A stretch of DNA of 64,000 bases, from the NCBI GenBank assembly GCA_903931945.1, contig CAIZEI010000171.1, positions 1-64,000 of the forward strand. Direction: 5' to 3'. This stretch comes from an uncultured Hyphomicrobiales bacterium (lineage in GTDB: Bacteria > Pseudomonadota > Alphaproteobacteria > Rhizobiales > Beijerinckiaceae). Positions 7,578-15,747 of this stretch are shown piece after piece (position 1 is the stretch's first letter; every line of letters begins with the position of its first letter). The notes under the pieces are model-generated. The model was not told the origin of the DNA, searched no databases, and was given only the letters and a program-made list of their open reading frames with translations. A program made the position numbers and the translations under genes.

Positions 7578-8045
7578 CTACGTTTTTGTTCCCCGATCCG
7601 CAAGGAACCTGGCGAAGGCTTTCAACGTCGCTTCGGAGGCGTGATGCTCCATGCCTTCGGCATCCGATTCGGCGGCTTCCGCTGGCACGCCAACCGCAAC
7701 AAGCATGTCCACAACCAACCGGTGGCGCGCGCGCACGCGATCGGCCAATTGCCGGCCCGCATCGGTCAGGAAGATGCCGCGATAGGGGCGCGACGTCGCA
7801 AGCCCTTCGCGCTTCAGACGCGCTACGCTTTTGACAGCGGTCGGGTGCGAAACGCCAAGGCGCTTGGCGACCTCCGTTGCTCGGGCTTCGCCGTGGACGG
7901 CGATGAGATCGGCGATCAGCTCCACATAGTCTTCAAGCACAGCGGAGGCCTGCGCTGTGCGCGCCTTGCCGAAACGCAAGGCATGCGTTGGTTCTTCAGG
8001 CATTTCGATCGTCGCCGCCGGCGCATGGGAAGGCGAAGCTGGCAT
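7578..8045 (-). CDS. mntR: Manganese-responsive DtxR-family regulator MntR
   Basis: A 155-residue protein whose core closely follows proteobacterial MntR: DYVELIADLIAVHGEAR, a winged helix (AKRLGVSHPTAVKSVARL), wing residues RGIFLT and the metal-site helix DAEGMEHHASEATL. Family members bind Mn(II) and then repress Mn-uptake genes. An AAGGAG ribosome-binding site lies 10 nt before the ATG at 8045. It is divergent from the Nramp-like transporter gene, whose promoter contains a 16-bp inverted repeat that is a good candidate binding site. Confidence 0.93.
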   Translation of the reverse strand: MPASPSHAPAATIEMPEEPTHALRFGKARTAQASAVLEDYVELIADLIAVHGEARATEVAKRLGVSHPTAVKSVARLKREGLATSRPYRGIFLTDAGRQLADRVRARHRLVVDMLVAVGVPAEAAESDAEGMEHHASEATLKAFARFLADRGTKT

Positions 8046-8235
8046 CGATCAGGTTTCTCCTTTGGAGCCCCCGCCCCGGCGCAAGGCGAATCGTCCGCCC
8101 CGGGCAGAAAAGCAGTGTCGCATATTTTGGCGCGAAGTCGAAAACGCGGGCCTTCGCACACCAAATATCGACGCCGGGCATCGCCTTCCTTGACGCGGCG
8201 TCAATTCCGAAGCATGGACATTTTATTATAGCTGG

Positions 8236-8263
8236 TTGACATAAATGTAGCATTAGCTACACT
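8236..8263 (+). promoter_or_regulatory. Promoter of the Nramp-like gene with MntR-box-like operator in its spacer
   Basis: TTGACA at 8236-8241 and TACACT at 8258-8263, spaced 16 bp, form a plausible sigma-70 promoter. An inverted repeat TGTAGC-ATTA-GCTACA (8246-8261) occupies the spacer and overlaps the -10 box. A repressor bound here would block polymerase. The divergent mntR gene makes MntR the natural candidate. The consensus was not checked against known sites. Confidence 0.7.
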
Positions 8264-8320
8264 CACGATATCGCCCGCGATTTCACCCGACTGTTCGGGG
8301 GGCGGAGGGATGGCGCCTGC

Positions 8321-9712
8321 ATGAGCGAAGCCTCGATCGATTCCGAACCTTTATTGGACTGCGCGCCTGCGATCGAAGCCCTGACGCGCGAAGATGTTTT
8401 GCGCGCTACGGACCGTTTGAATGTCCAGAAGTCCCGCGCCGCCAAAAGCCCGTTGCGGCTGCTCTGGCTACTTTCCGGTCCGGGAATACTCGTCATGATT
8501 GGCGAGAACGATGGTCCCAGCATGGTCTCCTATGCGACGACGGGCGCAACTTATGGCATCGGCTTTTTTGCGCCTTTCATCCTGCTGACATTCCTTATGG
8601 CTTTCGTCGTTCAGGAAATGGCGGTGCGGGTCGGCGTCGCGACGCATCGTGGACACGCCGATCTGATTTTTCAGCGCTTCGGTCCCTTTTGGGGATACTT
8701 CGCGATGGGCGATCTGGTGTTCGGGAATTTGCTCACTCTGGTCACGGAATTCATCGCGATTCAGGCAGGCGGCCTGTATTTTGGCGTTCCCGCGTGGCTT
8801 TCGGTTGCTGGCGGCGTGGTTGTTGTCATAGGGTCGCTCGCGTTCCGGCGTTACGCGACCTGGGAGCGCGCGCTCATGGGACTCGCGGCTTTCAACCTGC
8901 TGTTTGTTCCCGCCGCGCTCATGGCGCATCCAGATCCCCAGGCTCTCGGGCGCGCCTTCGCGACCTGGGGGCCTTTGCCGGGGGGCGTCAGCGCATCGTT
9001 CCTGACCTTGCTGCTCGCCAATATCGGCGCAACTGTCACTCCCTGGATGATCTTTTTCCAGCAGAGCGCCGTCGTGGACAAGGGCTTGACAGCAGCCGAT
9101 ATGCCGCAAAGCCGGGCTGATACAGGCATTGGCGCTGTTCTCGCCGCCGTTGCCGCGATTGCGACTCTGGTTGCGACCGCGCCGCTCTTTGTCGCGAAAG
9201 CCGATGTGTCGCAATTCGCAAACGGCGCCGATTTTGCCACAGCTTTGGCGCCGCTGATCGGCCCGACCGGCGCCACCCTGTTCGCGCTTGGCATTCTGGA
9301 GGCCGGGCTGGTCGCAGCCATGACCATTTCAACGAGTTCATCCTATGCGCTCGCTGAAACCATGTCCGCAGCGCGAATGGCCGGGACGGCGCATAGCCTC
9401 AATCTCGATTTTGCGCAGGGCAAATTGTTCTATGGGGCGGCAATTGTCTCAACGATATTGGCCGCAGGCGTCGTGCTGATTCCGGGGGCGCCGTTGCTGG
9501 CGATGACGCTGACTGTCAATGTCATCGCAACGCTGCTGATGGCGCCGGCGTTGCTGCTGCTTCTGTTGCTGGCCAATGACCGCGAGATCATGGGCGAACT
9601 TGCCAATGGCCGGCTCGGCAATCTGACAGGCGGAGCCATCGTCATCGCCATTTCGGTTGTCGGCGCCGTCTATGGCGCAATGACAGCCTTCCCCGGTCTG
9701 CTGGGCAAATAG
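8321..9712 (+). CDS. Nramp-like divalent metal transporter with altered metal-site motifs
   Basis: A 463-residue membrane protein with about 11 hydrophobic helices and the Nramp layout after a roughly 45-residue cytoplasmic N terminus. In helix 1 the canonical DPGN motif reads D64-G-P-S. In helix 6 the canonical A-x-x-M-P-H reads A-T-V-T240-P-W. The conserved Asp is therefore kept, while the usual Asn and Met ligands are Ser and Thr. Divergent Nramp-related proteins with changed ligands are known, some moving Mg(II), so ion specificity should not be assumed. Linkage to mntR and the operator-like promoter argue for Mn. A small membrane-protein frame follows directly. Confidence 0.88.
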   Translation: MSEASIDSEPLLDCAPAIEALTREDVLRATDRLNVQKSRAAKSPLRLLWLLSGPGILVMIGENDGPSMVSYATTGATYGIGFFAPFILLTFLMAFVVQEMAVRVGVATHRGHADLIFQRFGPFWGYFAMGDLVFGNLLTLVTEFIAIQAGGLYFGVPAWLSVAGGVVVVIGSLAFRRYATWERALMGLAAFNLLFVPAALMAHPDPQALGRAFATWGPLPGGVSASFLTLLLANIGATVTPWMIFFQQSAVVDKGLTAADMPQSRADTGIGAVLAAVAAIATLVATAPLFVAKADVSQFANGADFATALAPLIGPTGATLFALGILEAGLVAAMTISTSSSYALAETMSAARMAGTAHSLNLDFAQGKLFYGAAIVSTILAAGVVLIPGAPLLAMTLTVNVIATLLMAPALLLLLLLANDREIMGELANGRLGNLTGGAIVIAISVVGAVYGAMTAFPGLLGK

Positions 9713-9742
9713 GAGAGCTCCCTGATTGACGATCGCGAACTG

Positions 9743-9913
9743 ATGGACGCTCTTGAGCCCGGGCAACTGGTCTCGGCAACCCGTCGCCCTCTGCCGCGCC
9801 GGGCATTGTCGCAGGGCATTCTGGCTTTGCTGTGGGGTCTGCGCATCTATGTTTTGATTGCGATCCCGGTCGTCGTCTACGCCTTTGTGCAGGCCCTGCT
9901 GACGCCACAGTGA
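9743..9913 (+). CDS. Small single-pass membrane protein downstream of the Nramp-like gene
   Basis: A 56-codon frame from ATG at 9743 (or a few codons longer from CTG at 9722, which has AGGAG at 9712-9716 at good spacing) ends with TGA at 9913. It has a basic segment (RRPLPRRALSQG) and then one hydrophobic helix (ILALLWGLRIYVLIAIPVVV), a typical positive-inside topology. It starts within 10-30 bp of the transporter stop on the same strand and is probably co-transcribed. I do not know a named family. It may be a small accessory subunit of the transporter. Confidence 0.55.
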   Translation: MDALEPGQLVSATRRPLPRRALSQGILALLWGLRIYVLIAIPVVVYAFVQALLTPQ

Positions 9914-10018
9914 GGGGACGCGCGCCTCGTCTACCGAATGCCGATCTTTGTCATCGGTTTGCTCTTGCCCGCGCGTTTGCCTATTTTCCCGCGGCGCGCA
10001 TCGCGGGGATGAAACACA

Positions 10019-12346
10019 ATGACCAGATACTCGATCAGCCAGCCCGTCCGTCAGGTTGAAGCGCCGCGGCTGATGACCGGACTGGGGCGCTTTACCGACG
10101 ACAATTTCCTCGACCGGCAGTGCCATGCCGTGTTTTTGCGCTCGCCGCACGCCCATGCCGAGATCGTCTCGATGGACGTTGCAACCGCCAGCCAGGCGCC
10201 AGGCGTGCTGGCGATTCTGACCGGCGCCGACTATGCCGCCGACGGACTTGGGGACGTCGCTGGCGTCTCGCCCGCCAAACGGCGCGATGGTTCGCCCATG
10301 TTCCGCCCGCCGCGTCCCGGCGTCACCCGCGACCGCGTGCGCCACATTGGCCAGCCTCTCGCTGTGGTAATTGCTGAAACCATCGCCGAAGCGAAAGACG
10401 CCGCCGAACGCATTGAGGTCGAATACCGGATTCTGCCCGCCGTGCTGGCGACCGCGAGCGCCAATGAACCGGGCGCGCCCGCAATCTGGGAGGGCTGCGC
10501 CAATAACGAGCCGGTCTATGCCTCGCGCGGCAATCGGCCGGCGACGGACAAGGCCTTCGCCAGCGCCGCGCATGTGGTCCGCGACCGTTTTGTCGTCAGC
10601 CGGGTCGCAGCCTGCACGATGGAGCCGCGCGCCGTTGTAGCGAGTTACGACCGGGGTCGCGACCATTATCGCATTCTGGCCTGTCATCAGCGCCCCTACG
10701 TCTGGCGCTCGGTCATGGCCGAATATGTGTTCAGAATTCAGGAGCAGCAGATCACTCTTGTCGCAGGGGATGTCGGCGGTTCCTATGGCATGAAGGGCGG
10801 CCTCTATACCGAAGTGCCTGTGGTCGCCTGGGCGTCGAAGCGCGTGGGGCGCCCGGTGAAATGGGTGTGCGAGCGCAGCGAGGCGCTGGTCGCCGACGAT
10901 CAGGGTCGCGACATGGTGGTGGATGCGGAACTCGCCACCGATCAAGACGGCGGGTTTCTTGGTTTGCGCTTTTCCTCTCGCAACAATGTCGGCGCCTATA
11001 TTTCGATGCTGGGCTTTCTGTCCACCGGCAATATCATCAAGGACCCGGCAGGGCCGTATCGAACGCCAGCCGTCTTTTCCGAAGCCTGCGCTGTGCTGAC
11101 CAACACGCTGCCGGTCTCGAATTATCGCGCGCCCGGCGGCGCGCCGAGCGCCTATATTTGCGAGCGCCTCGTCGATATGGCGGCGCGCGAAATCGGCATG
11201 GACCCCGCCGAAATCCGTCGCCGCAACCTGATCCCCGCCAGCGCCCTGCCGTTCAAATCGGCGACCGGGGAAACCTATGACTGCGCCAATTTTCCCGCCT
11301 TGCTGGAAAAGGCGCTGGCCAAATCCGATTACGCCGGCGCCGCACGCCGGAAAACCGAGGCGCAAGCGCGCGGATTCTTACGCGGCGTCGGTCTGTCCTG
11401 CACCATCGACCCCTCTGCCGGGCCTTCGCCTGAAGCTGCTGAACTCAGGTTCGATCCGGGCGGCAATGTCACCATTCTGGTGGGCTCAACCGCAGGCGGG
11501 CAAAGCCACGAAACCATCTATACGCAGATCGTCTCGCAAATGCTCGGTCTGGAAGCAGAAAACATCCGCGTTATTGAAGGCGACACCGACAAGCTCTCCT
11601 GGGGCACAGGCACCGGCGCGGCGCGCACCGCCACCATTGGCGGCTCCGTCGTGTTCAAGGCGGCGGAAAAGATCATCGCCAAGGCCAAACGTATTGCCGC
11701 GCACCGGCTCGAGGCGGGCGTTGGCGATATCGCGTTCGATCATGGCGTGTTCAGCGTCGCGGGCACGGACAGGCGGATCGCCATGGCTGATGTGGCGCGC
11801 GCGGCGTTCAACCCCGCCATGCTGCCAAAGGACATCGAAATCGGCCTTTACGAGACCGCGACATGGTCGCCGGACACGGGCAATCTGCCGAACTCCTGCC
11901 ATGTCTGCGAAGTCGAGATCGACCCCGATACCGGCGTTGTGCGGATCGACCTTTACACAGCCGTGCATGATGTCGGCGTTGAATTGAATCCGCTGCTCGT
12001 TGAGGGCCAGGTGCATGGCGGGGTCGCGCAGGCGGCGGGTCAGGCGCTGATGGAGCGCATCGTCTATGAGGAAGACTCAGGCCAGATGCTGACCGGCTCG
12101 TTCATGGATTACGCCATGCCGCGCGCCAGCGACCTGCCCATGTTCAGCCTCGACCGCGCGCCCGTGCCCGCCACGAGCAATCCGCTGGGCGTCAAGGGCG
12201 CAGGCGAGTGCGGCACGGTGGGCGCCCTGCCTGCGGTGATGAACGCCATCAATGACGCATTGGCGCCGCTCGGCGTGAAAAACTTCCAGATGCCGGCGAC
12301 GCCGGACCGGGTTTGGAAGGCGATCCGGGAAGCGGGGAGGGTGTGA
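10019..12346 (+). CDS. Xanthine-dehydrogenase family molybdopterin-binding (large) subunit
   Basis: A 775-residue protein with the two large-subunit regions of molybdenum hydroxylases. The N-terminal a/b hammerhead starts with RLMTGLGRFTDD. The molybdenum-cofactor-binding region contains DVGGSYGMKGG, a substrate-loop segment NYRAPGGAP, and near the C terminus GVKGAGECGT with the conserved catalytic Glu. The substrate-loop does not match the AYxCSFR of true CO dehydrogenase, so CO oxidation is unlikely. No FAD (medium) or [2Fe-2S] (small) subunit gene is adjacent, which is unusual because these enzymes normally need both. A complete mod operon lies about 2.6 kb downstream. Confidence 0.9.
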   Translation: MTRYSISQPVRQVEAPRLMTGLGRFTDDNFLDRQCHAVFLRSPHAHAEIVSMDVATASQAPGVLAILTGADYAADGLGDVAGVSPAKRRDGSPMFRPPRPGVTRDRVRHIGQPLAVVIAETIAEAKDAAERIEVEYRILPAVLATASANEPGAPAIWEGCANNEPVYASRGNRPATDKAFASAAHVVRDRFVVSRVAACTMEPRAVVASYDRGRDHYRILACHQRPYVWRSVMAEYVFRIQEQQITLVAGDVGGSYGMKGGLYTEVPVVAWASKRVGRPVKWVCERSEALVADDQGRDMVVDAELATDQDGGFLGLRFSSRNNVGAYISMLGFLSTGNIIKDPAGPYRTPAVFSEACAVLTNTLPVSNYRAPGGAPSAYICERLVDMAAREIGMDPAEIRRRNLIPASALPFKSATGETYDCANFPALLEKALAKSDYAGAARRKTEAQARGFLRGVGLSCTIDPSAGPSPEAAELRFDPGGNVTILVGSTAGGQSHETIYTQIVSQMLGLEAENIRVIEGDTDKLSWGTGTGAARTATIGGSVVFKAAEKIIAKAKRIAAHRLEAGVGDIAFDHGVFSVAGTDRRIAMADVARAAFNPAMLPKDIEIGLYETATWSPDTGNLPNSCHVCEVEIDPDTGVVRIDLYTAVHDVGVELNPLLVEGQVHGGVAQAAGQALMERIVYEEDSGQMLTGSFMDYAMPRASDLPMFSLDRAPVPATSNPLGVKGAGECGTVGALPAVMNAINDALAPLGVKNFQMPATPDRVWKAIREAGRV

Positions 12347-12431
12347 AAGCTCACGCGTCAAAACGCGCGATGGCTTGCCAATCGGTCGTGAATTGGTTCA
12401 TCTGCGCGCAGAACACGCGGGGGAATGCGCA

Positions 12432-13400
12432 ATGAGAATTTTAGCCACACGAGTCTCGTTGGCGCTTTGCGCGCTGGCGATATCGATCATGCCGGCTTTC
12501 GCCCAATATCCCGATCACGTCGTCAAAATTGTATCTCCCGCGCCTCCCGGCGGCAGTCCCGATATCATGGCGCATCTGTTGCAACCCGGCATGACTGAAC
12601 TGCTCAAGCAGACAACCATTGTCGAGGCGCACGGCGGCGCCGGGGGATATATCGGCTCCGATTACGTCGCCAAATCTGCGCCCGATGGCTACACGCTGCT
12701 GCTGGGCGGGGCATTCACGGCCATTACTGCAAGCTTGCAGAAAAACCCCGCCTATCGACCTGCCGAAGATCTTGTCCCGGTTGCGATTTTCGCCATCGTG
12801 CCAAATATTCTGGTCGCCGGGCCGCATTTGAAAGCCAACAGCGTGGCCGAACTTGTCGCCGAGGCGAAGGCGGCGCCCGGAACATTGAACTTCGGCTCCA
12901 ACGGCGTGGGAACCACGCTGCATCTGTCCTCAGAATTGTTCAAGCTGCGCAAGAGAACCGCGATCACGCATGTGGCGTATCGCGGCTGGTCCGAATGCGT
13001 GGTTGGACTTTTGAGCGGCGAAGTTGATTTTATGTTCGACAATCTCAATACTGCGTTGCCCAACATTCGGGCGGGAAAAATCCGGCCTCTGGCTGTCGCC
13101 GCAAGCGCGCGTCATCGCACTTTGCCCGATGTGCCAACACTCGCTGAACTTGACGTGAAGAACGCAGAGGTCTCCTCGTGGTTTGGCATTCTTGTGCCGG
13201 CGCGCACGCCGCCCGCCGTGATTGAAAAGCTCGCCGCAACCTTCAGGACGATCGCCGATTCAGAAGACTTCAAGCGGCTCGTCGATCAGCAAGGTATGGA
13301 TTCGCTGTACTTTGGGCCGGAAGAAGCCAAGACCTTCTGGCTTGGCGAAATCAGCAAATGGCAGGACGTGATCGCCGCCTCGAAACTTGAGAAGCAATAG
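12432..13400 (+). CDS. Tripartite tricarboxylate transporter (Bug-type) solute-binding protein
   Basis: About 322 residues. The start at 12432 gives a clean signal peptide (LALCALAISIMPAFAQ), whereas the upstream in-frame start would not. The mature protein opens YPDHVVKIVSPAPPGGSPD and contains GSDYVAKSAPDGYTLLLG, as in the TctC/Bug family that bind carboxylates in the periplasm. No TctA or TctB membrane partner is nearby, so it is an orphan. It follows the molybdenum hydroxylase gene by 85 bp on the same strand and could supply or sense its substrate. Confidence 0.92.
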   Translation: MRILATRVSLALCALAISIMPAFAQYPDHVVKIVSPAPPGGSPDIMAHLLQPGMTELLKQTTIVEAHGGAGGYIGSDYVAKSAPDGYTLLLGGAFTAITASLQKNPAYRPAEDLVPVAIFAIVPNILVAGPHLKANSVAELVAEAKAAPGTLNFGSNGVGTTLHLSSELFKLRKRTAITHVAYRGWSECVVGLLSGEVDFMFDNLNTALPNIRAGKIRPLAVAASARHRTLPDVPTLAELDVKNAEVSSWFGILVPARTPPAVIEKLAATFRTIADSEDFKRLVDQQGMDSLYFGPEEAKTFWLGEISKWQDVIAASKLEKQ

Positions 13401-13422
13401 CGCCGCGAGGCCTCACGCCGCC

Positions 13423-14520
13423 TCACCGCAAGCCGGCGATATCGAGCGCCGCCAGATGGTCGCGTAGGATTGCTGGCATTTCGGCTGGCGGCGTTCGGCC
13501 AAACCCGCAATAGGCGGCAAGGCCAAAATCGGGCAGGTATTTTCGCGCGACAGCGAGCCGCGCGCCCAATGTCGCCATGTTGTGAATGGCGCCAAGGTAA
13601 ATTCGGGCGCCCTTTGCATCAAGATTCGCAAGCGGCGCGTAGAAAGCGTCATCAGTCGTGTCGAGCGTCGGAATATGTACCCAGTCGACACGGCGGCCCG
13701 TCGCGACCACAGCGCCATTGGCCAGATCGACGGTCCTGCCGAGATCTCCAGGCGCAAAAGCTGGCCAACCGCCAAATGTGCCGAAACAAAAATGAAACCC
13801 GAGCTGGACGGCGTCGGGAATGTTGCGCGACATGCGTGCGATGGGCGCGACATGCGTGGCGATGTCCTGCTCGCCCGCGATCACGTCCGCCCCACGTCCA
13901 CCGTAGACAGCGGAAATCTCGTAGGCGCAATCCCATTGGATGGCGAGGTCTTCATTGGGAATGCGCGCCAGAATGACGGCGAGTTCGGCGGACAGCGCTT
14001 CTTCGTAGCCAGGACGGACCTTTGCAAGGTCTTCGCCATTGGGGAAATACAGCGGTCGCACAACGCTATTGACCATCGGAAGCGAAATCTGGAATCGCAT
14101 ATTGGCGGGAAAAATGCCCTTCTCGCGCAGCGTTCGGAACACAAAATAGGATGCGACCGCGTCGCGCGCGTAGCCGAGGCGCGATCCCAGATTTCCAAAG
14201 CGCACAATTTCGACGCCGGGCCTGACGCGAAACTCCCAGGCGTCATCGCGCGAACGCGGCAGCAGTTGCTCGACGCCATTCACGCGGCGCGGTCGCTTGA
14301 TGGTTTCAAGGTCAGGGTGCCCGTTGAATATTTGATAGGAGAGACGATTGACCCACGAACGGCGCTCGCCAACTTCTCCATCGGGCGTTGCGGGCAGGTG
14401 TCGCGCGAGCGCGCCGCCAAAAATGCGCATGACCTCCTCGACCGAATCCAGCGGAACACTGCCCACAAGTAGAATATTGTTTCCCACCCCTGTCTCCCGA
14501 CCGAACTGAATTGTAGCCAT
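13423..14520 (-). CDS. Conserved protein resembling the UROD/MetE-like barrel superfamily
   Basis: About 365 residues. Visible features are an N-terminal LLVGSVPLDSVEEVM, a central IQWDCAYEIS, HFCFGTFGGWP and a late AAYCGFGRTP. The pattern of a buried acidic strand and late Cys/Gly loop recalls methionine-synthase (MetE-like) or UROD-like barrels, but I cannot name a specific enzyme. The start is uncertain: ATG at 14520 and an in-frame GTG shortly after it (the V of GVGNNILL) are both possible. It is convergent with the Bug-type gene and transcribed leftward from the gap before modE. Confidence 0.65.
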   Translation of the reverse strand: MATIQFGRETGVGNNILLVGSVPLDSVEEVMRIFGGALARHLPATPDGEVGERRSWVNRLSYQIFNGHPDLETIKRPRRVNGVEQLLPRSRDDAWEFRVRPGVEIVRFGNLGSRLGYARDAVASYFVFRTLREKGIFPANMRFQISLPMVNSVVRPLYFPNGEDLAKVRPGYEEALSAELAVILARIPNEDLAIQWDCAYEISAVYGGRGADVIAGEQDIATHVAPIARMSRNIPDAVQLGFHFCFGTFGGWPAFAPGDLGRTVDLANGAVVATGRRVDWVHIPTLDTTDDAFYAPLANLDAKGARIYLGAIHNMATLGARLAVARKYLPDFGLAAYCGFGRTPPAEMPAILRDHLAALDIAGLR

Positions 14521-14900
14521 GCGCAAAGATGGCGCGAACATGCGCCGCTTGGCAAGGTTCCGCAACCGGATCGAGGCGCACCGGATGCAGGCGCGGGCCA
14601 AATTCGTTCGACGCCGTTGCTGTCCCCTAAAATTATTGCCCAAGGTCGTTTTGCTATGATCGATTCTGAATGGTTCAGCGCATTGAATAACCAGAACGCC
14701 AGTTTACGTCTGCGCGCGATTTTTAATCCGTCGATGGGTTCGCTTGTGATCGAGACCGTTCTCACCGCGCCGCCTGCACCGATATGGACAAGCGATGTGG
14801 TTTTGTACTTTATAGCGTTTGGCTTGCGCTATTGACGGCGATTGTGGCGTTTATATTGATTTTTTGTTCTATTTTCTACTTTCGCCGGGCCGCCAAATTG
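14521..14900. other. Intergenic region before modE, no recognised gene
   Basis: About 380 bp, relatively AT-rich toward modE (for example near 14820-14880). It separates the leftward UROD/MetE-like gene from the rightward mod operon and should contain both promoters. A frame at 14617-14835 has no family resemblance and is ignored. The ModE-box-like site is listed separately. Confidence 0.5.
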
Positions 14901-14925
14901 CGTAATATAAACCGATTATATGTCG
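14901..14925. promoter_or_regulatory. ModE-box-like inverted repeat upstream of modE
   Basis: CGTAATATA (14901-14909), 7 nt, then TATATGTCG (14917-14925) form an imperfect inverted repeat 17 bp before the modE start. ModE sites are typically CG-N-TATATA inverted repeats with a 6-7 bp spacer, so this fits well. It implies autoregulation of the whole modEABC operon by molybdate-bound ModE. Confidence 0.65.
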
Positions 14926-14941
14926 GATCGAGCGACCCCCA

Positions 14942-15733
14942 ATGTCCGTTGAGGCGAAAATCGTGCTTCGAAGCGACTCCGTTCATGGAGTCGGACACGA
15001 GCGTATCCATTTGCTGCAGGCCATTTCGCGCGAGGGCAGCATCACCGCCGGCGCGAAAGCGGCTGGCATTACCTATAAAGCCGCGTGGGATGCGATTGAG
15101 GCGATGACGAATCTGTTTGGTCGCCCGTTGCTGGATACGCGCACGGGCGGCAAGGCCGGCGGCGGCGCGGTGCTGACGCCGGCGGGCATGCAGGTCATCG
15201 AAGCGTTCACACGACTGGAAACCGAGATGCAGCGCGTTCTGCGGGCGCTCCAGCCGGCGCTCGAAGGCAGCGGCATATCGCCGATCAGTCTGGTTTCTGG
15301 CCTGTTCATGAAGACCAGCGCGCGCAATGCGCTGCGCGGCGTCATCACCGACATCCACGCCGACACGCTCAATGCCGAGGTTTCGGTCGCCGTTACGCCC
15401 AAAATCGAAATTAACGCCATCGTCACCACGGAAAGTCTGCGCGACCTTGGTCTGCACGTTGGGCGTCAGGCGATCGTTCTCATCAAGGCGCCCTTTGTCA
15501 TGATCGCGCCGGGCGAAACGCCGCCAGCGCTCACCGCCCGCAATTGCATTCCCGGAATTGTCTCGCGATGCGAGACCTCCACGCTCAATGCGGAAGTTGT
15601 GCTCGATATCGGCAACGGGAAGACAATCCCCGCGAGCGTGACAACCCGCGGCGTGCAATCGCTGGGAATTTCGCTCGGCAAGCCGGCGTACGCCATTTTC
15701 GACGCCGCGCATGTCATCATCGCCATCGACTGA
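14942..15733 (+). CDS. modE: Molybdate-responsive regulator ModE
   Basis: A 263-residue protein with an N-terminal LysR-like winged helix (LLQAISREGSITAGAKAAGITYKAAWDAI, then DTRTGGKAGGGAVLT) and two C-terminal molybdate-binding TOBE/Mop repeats, each with the SARNALRG- or TARNCIPG-type start and a LNAEV strand. This is the full-length ModE arrangement. It binds molybdate and controls Mo-uptake genes. It is the first gene of modE-modA-modB-modC, and its upstream DNA carries a ModE-box-like repeat. Confidence 0.93.
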   Translation: MSVEAKIVLRSDSVHGVGHERIHLLQAISREGSITAGAKAAGITYKAAWDAIEAMTNLFGRPLLDTRTGGKAGGGAVLTPAGMQVIEAFTRLETEMQRVLRALQPALEGSGISPISLVSGLFMKTSARNALRGVITDIHADTLNAEVSVAVTPKIEINAIVTTESLRDLGLHVGRQAIVLIKAPFVMIAPGETPPALTARNCIPGIVSRCETSTLNAEVVLDIGNGKTIPASVTTRGVQSLGISLGKPAYAIFDAAHVIIAID

Positions 15734-15747
15734 TGCTGGAGCCATTC

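Noticed and set aside
9449-11365. Very long open frame on the minus strand opposite the molybdenum hydroxylase and transporter genes
   Set aside because: Antisense open frame produced by GC-rich codon use. The plus-strand genes show clear family motifs, and this frame shows none.
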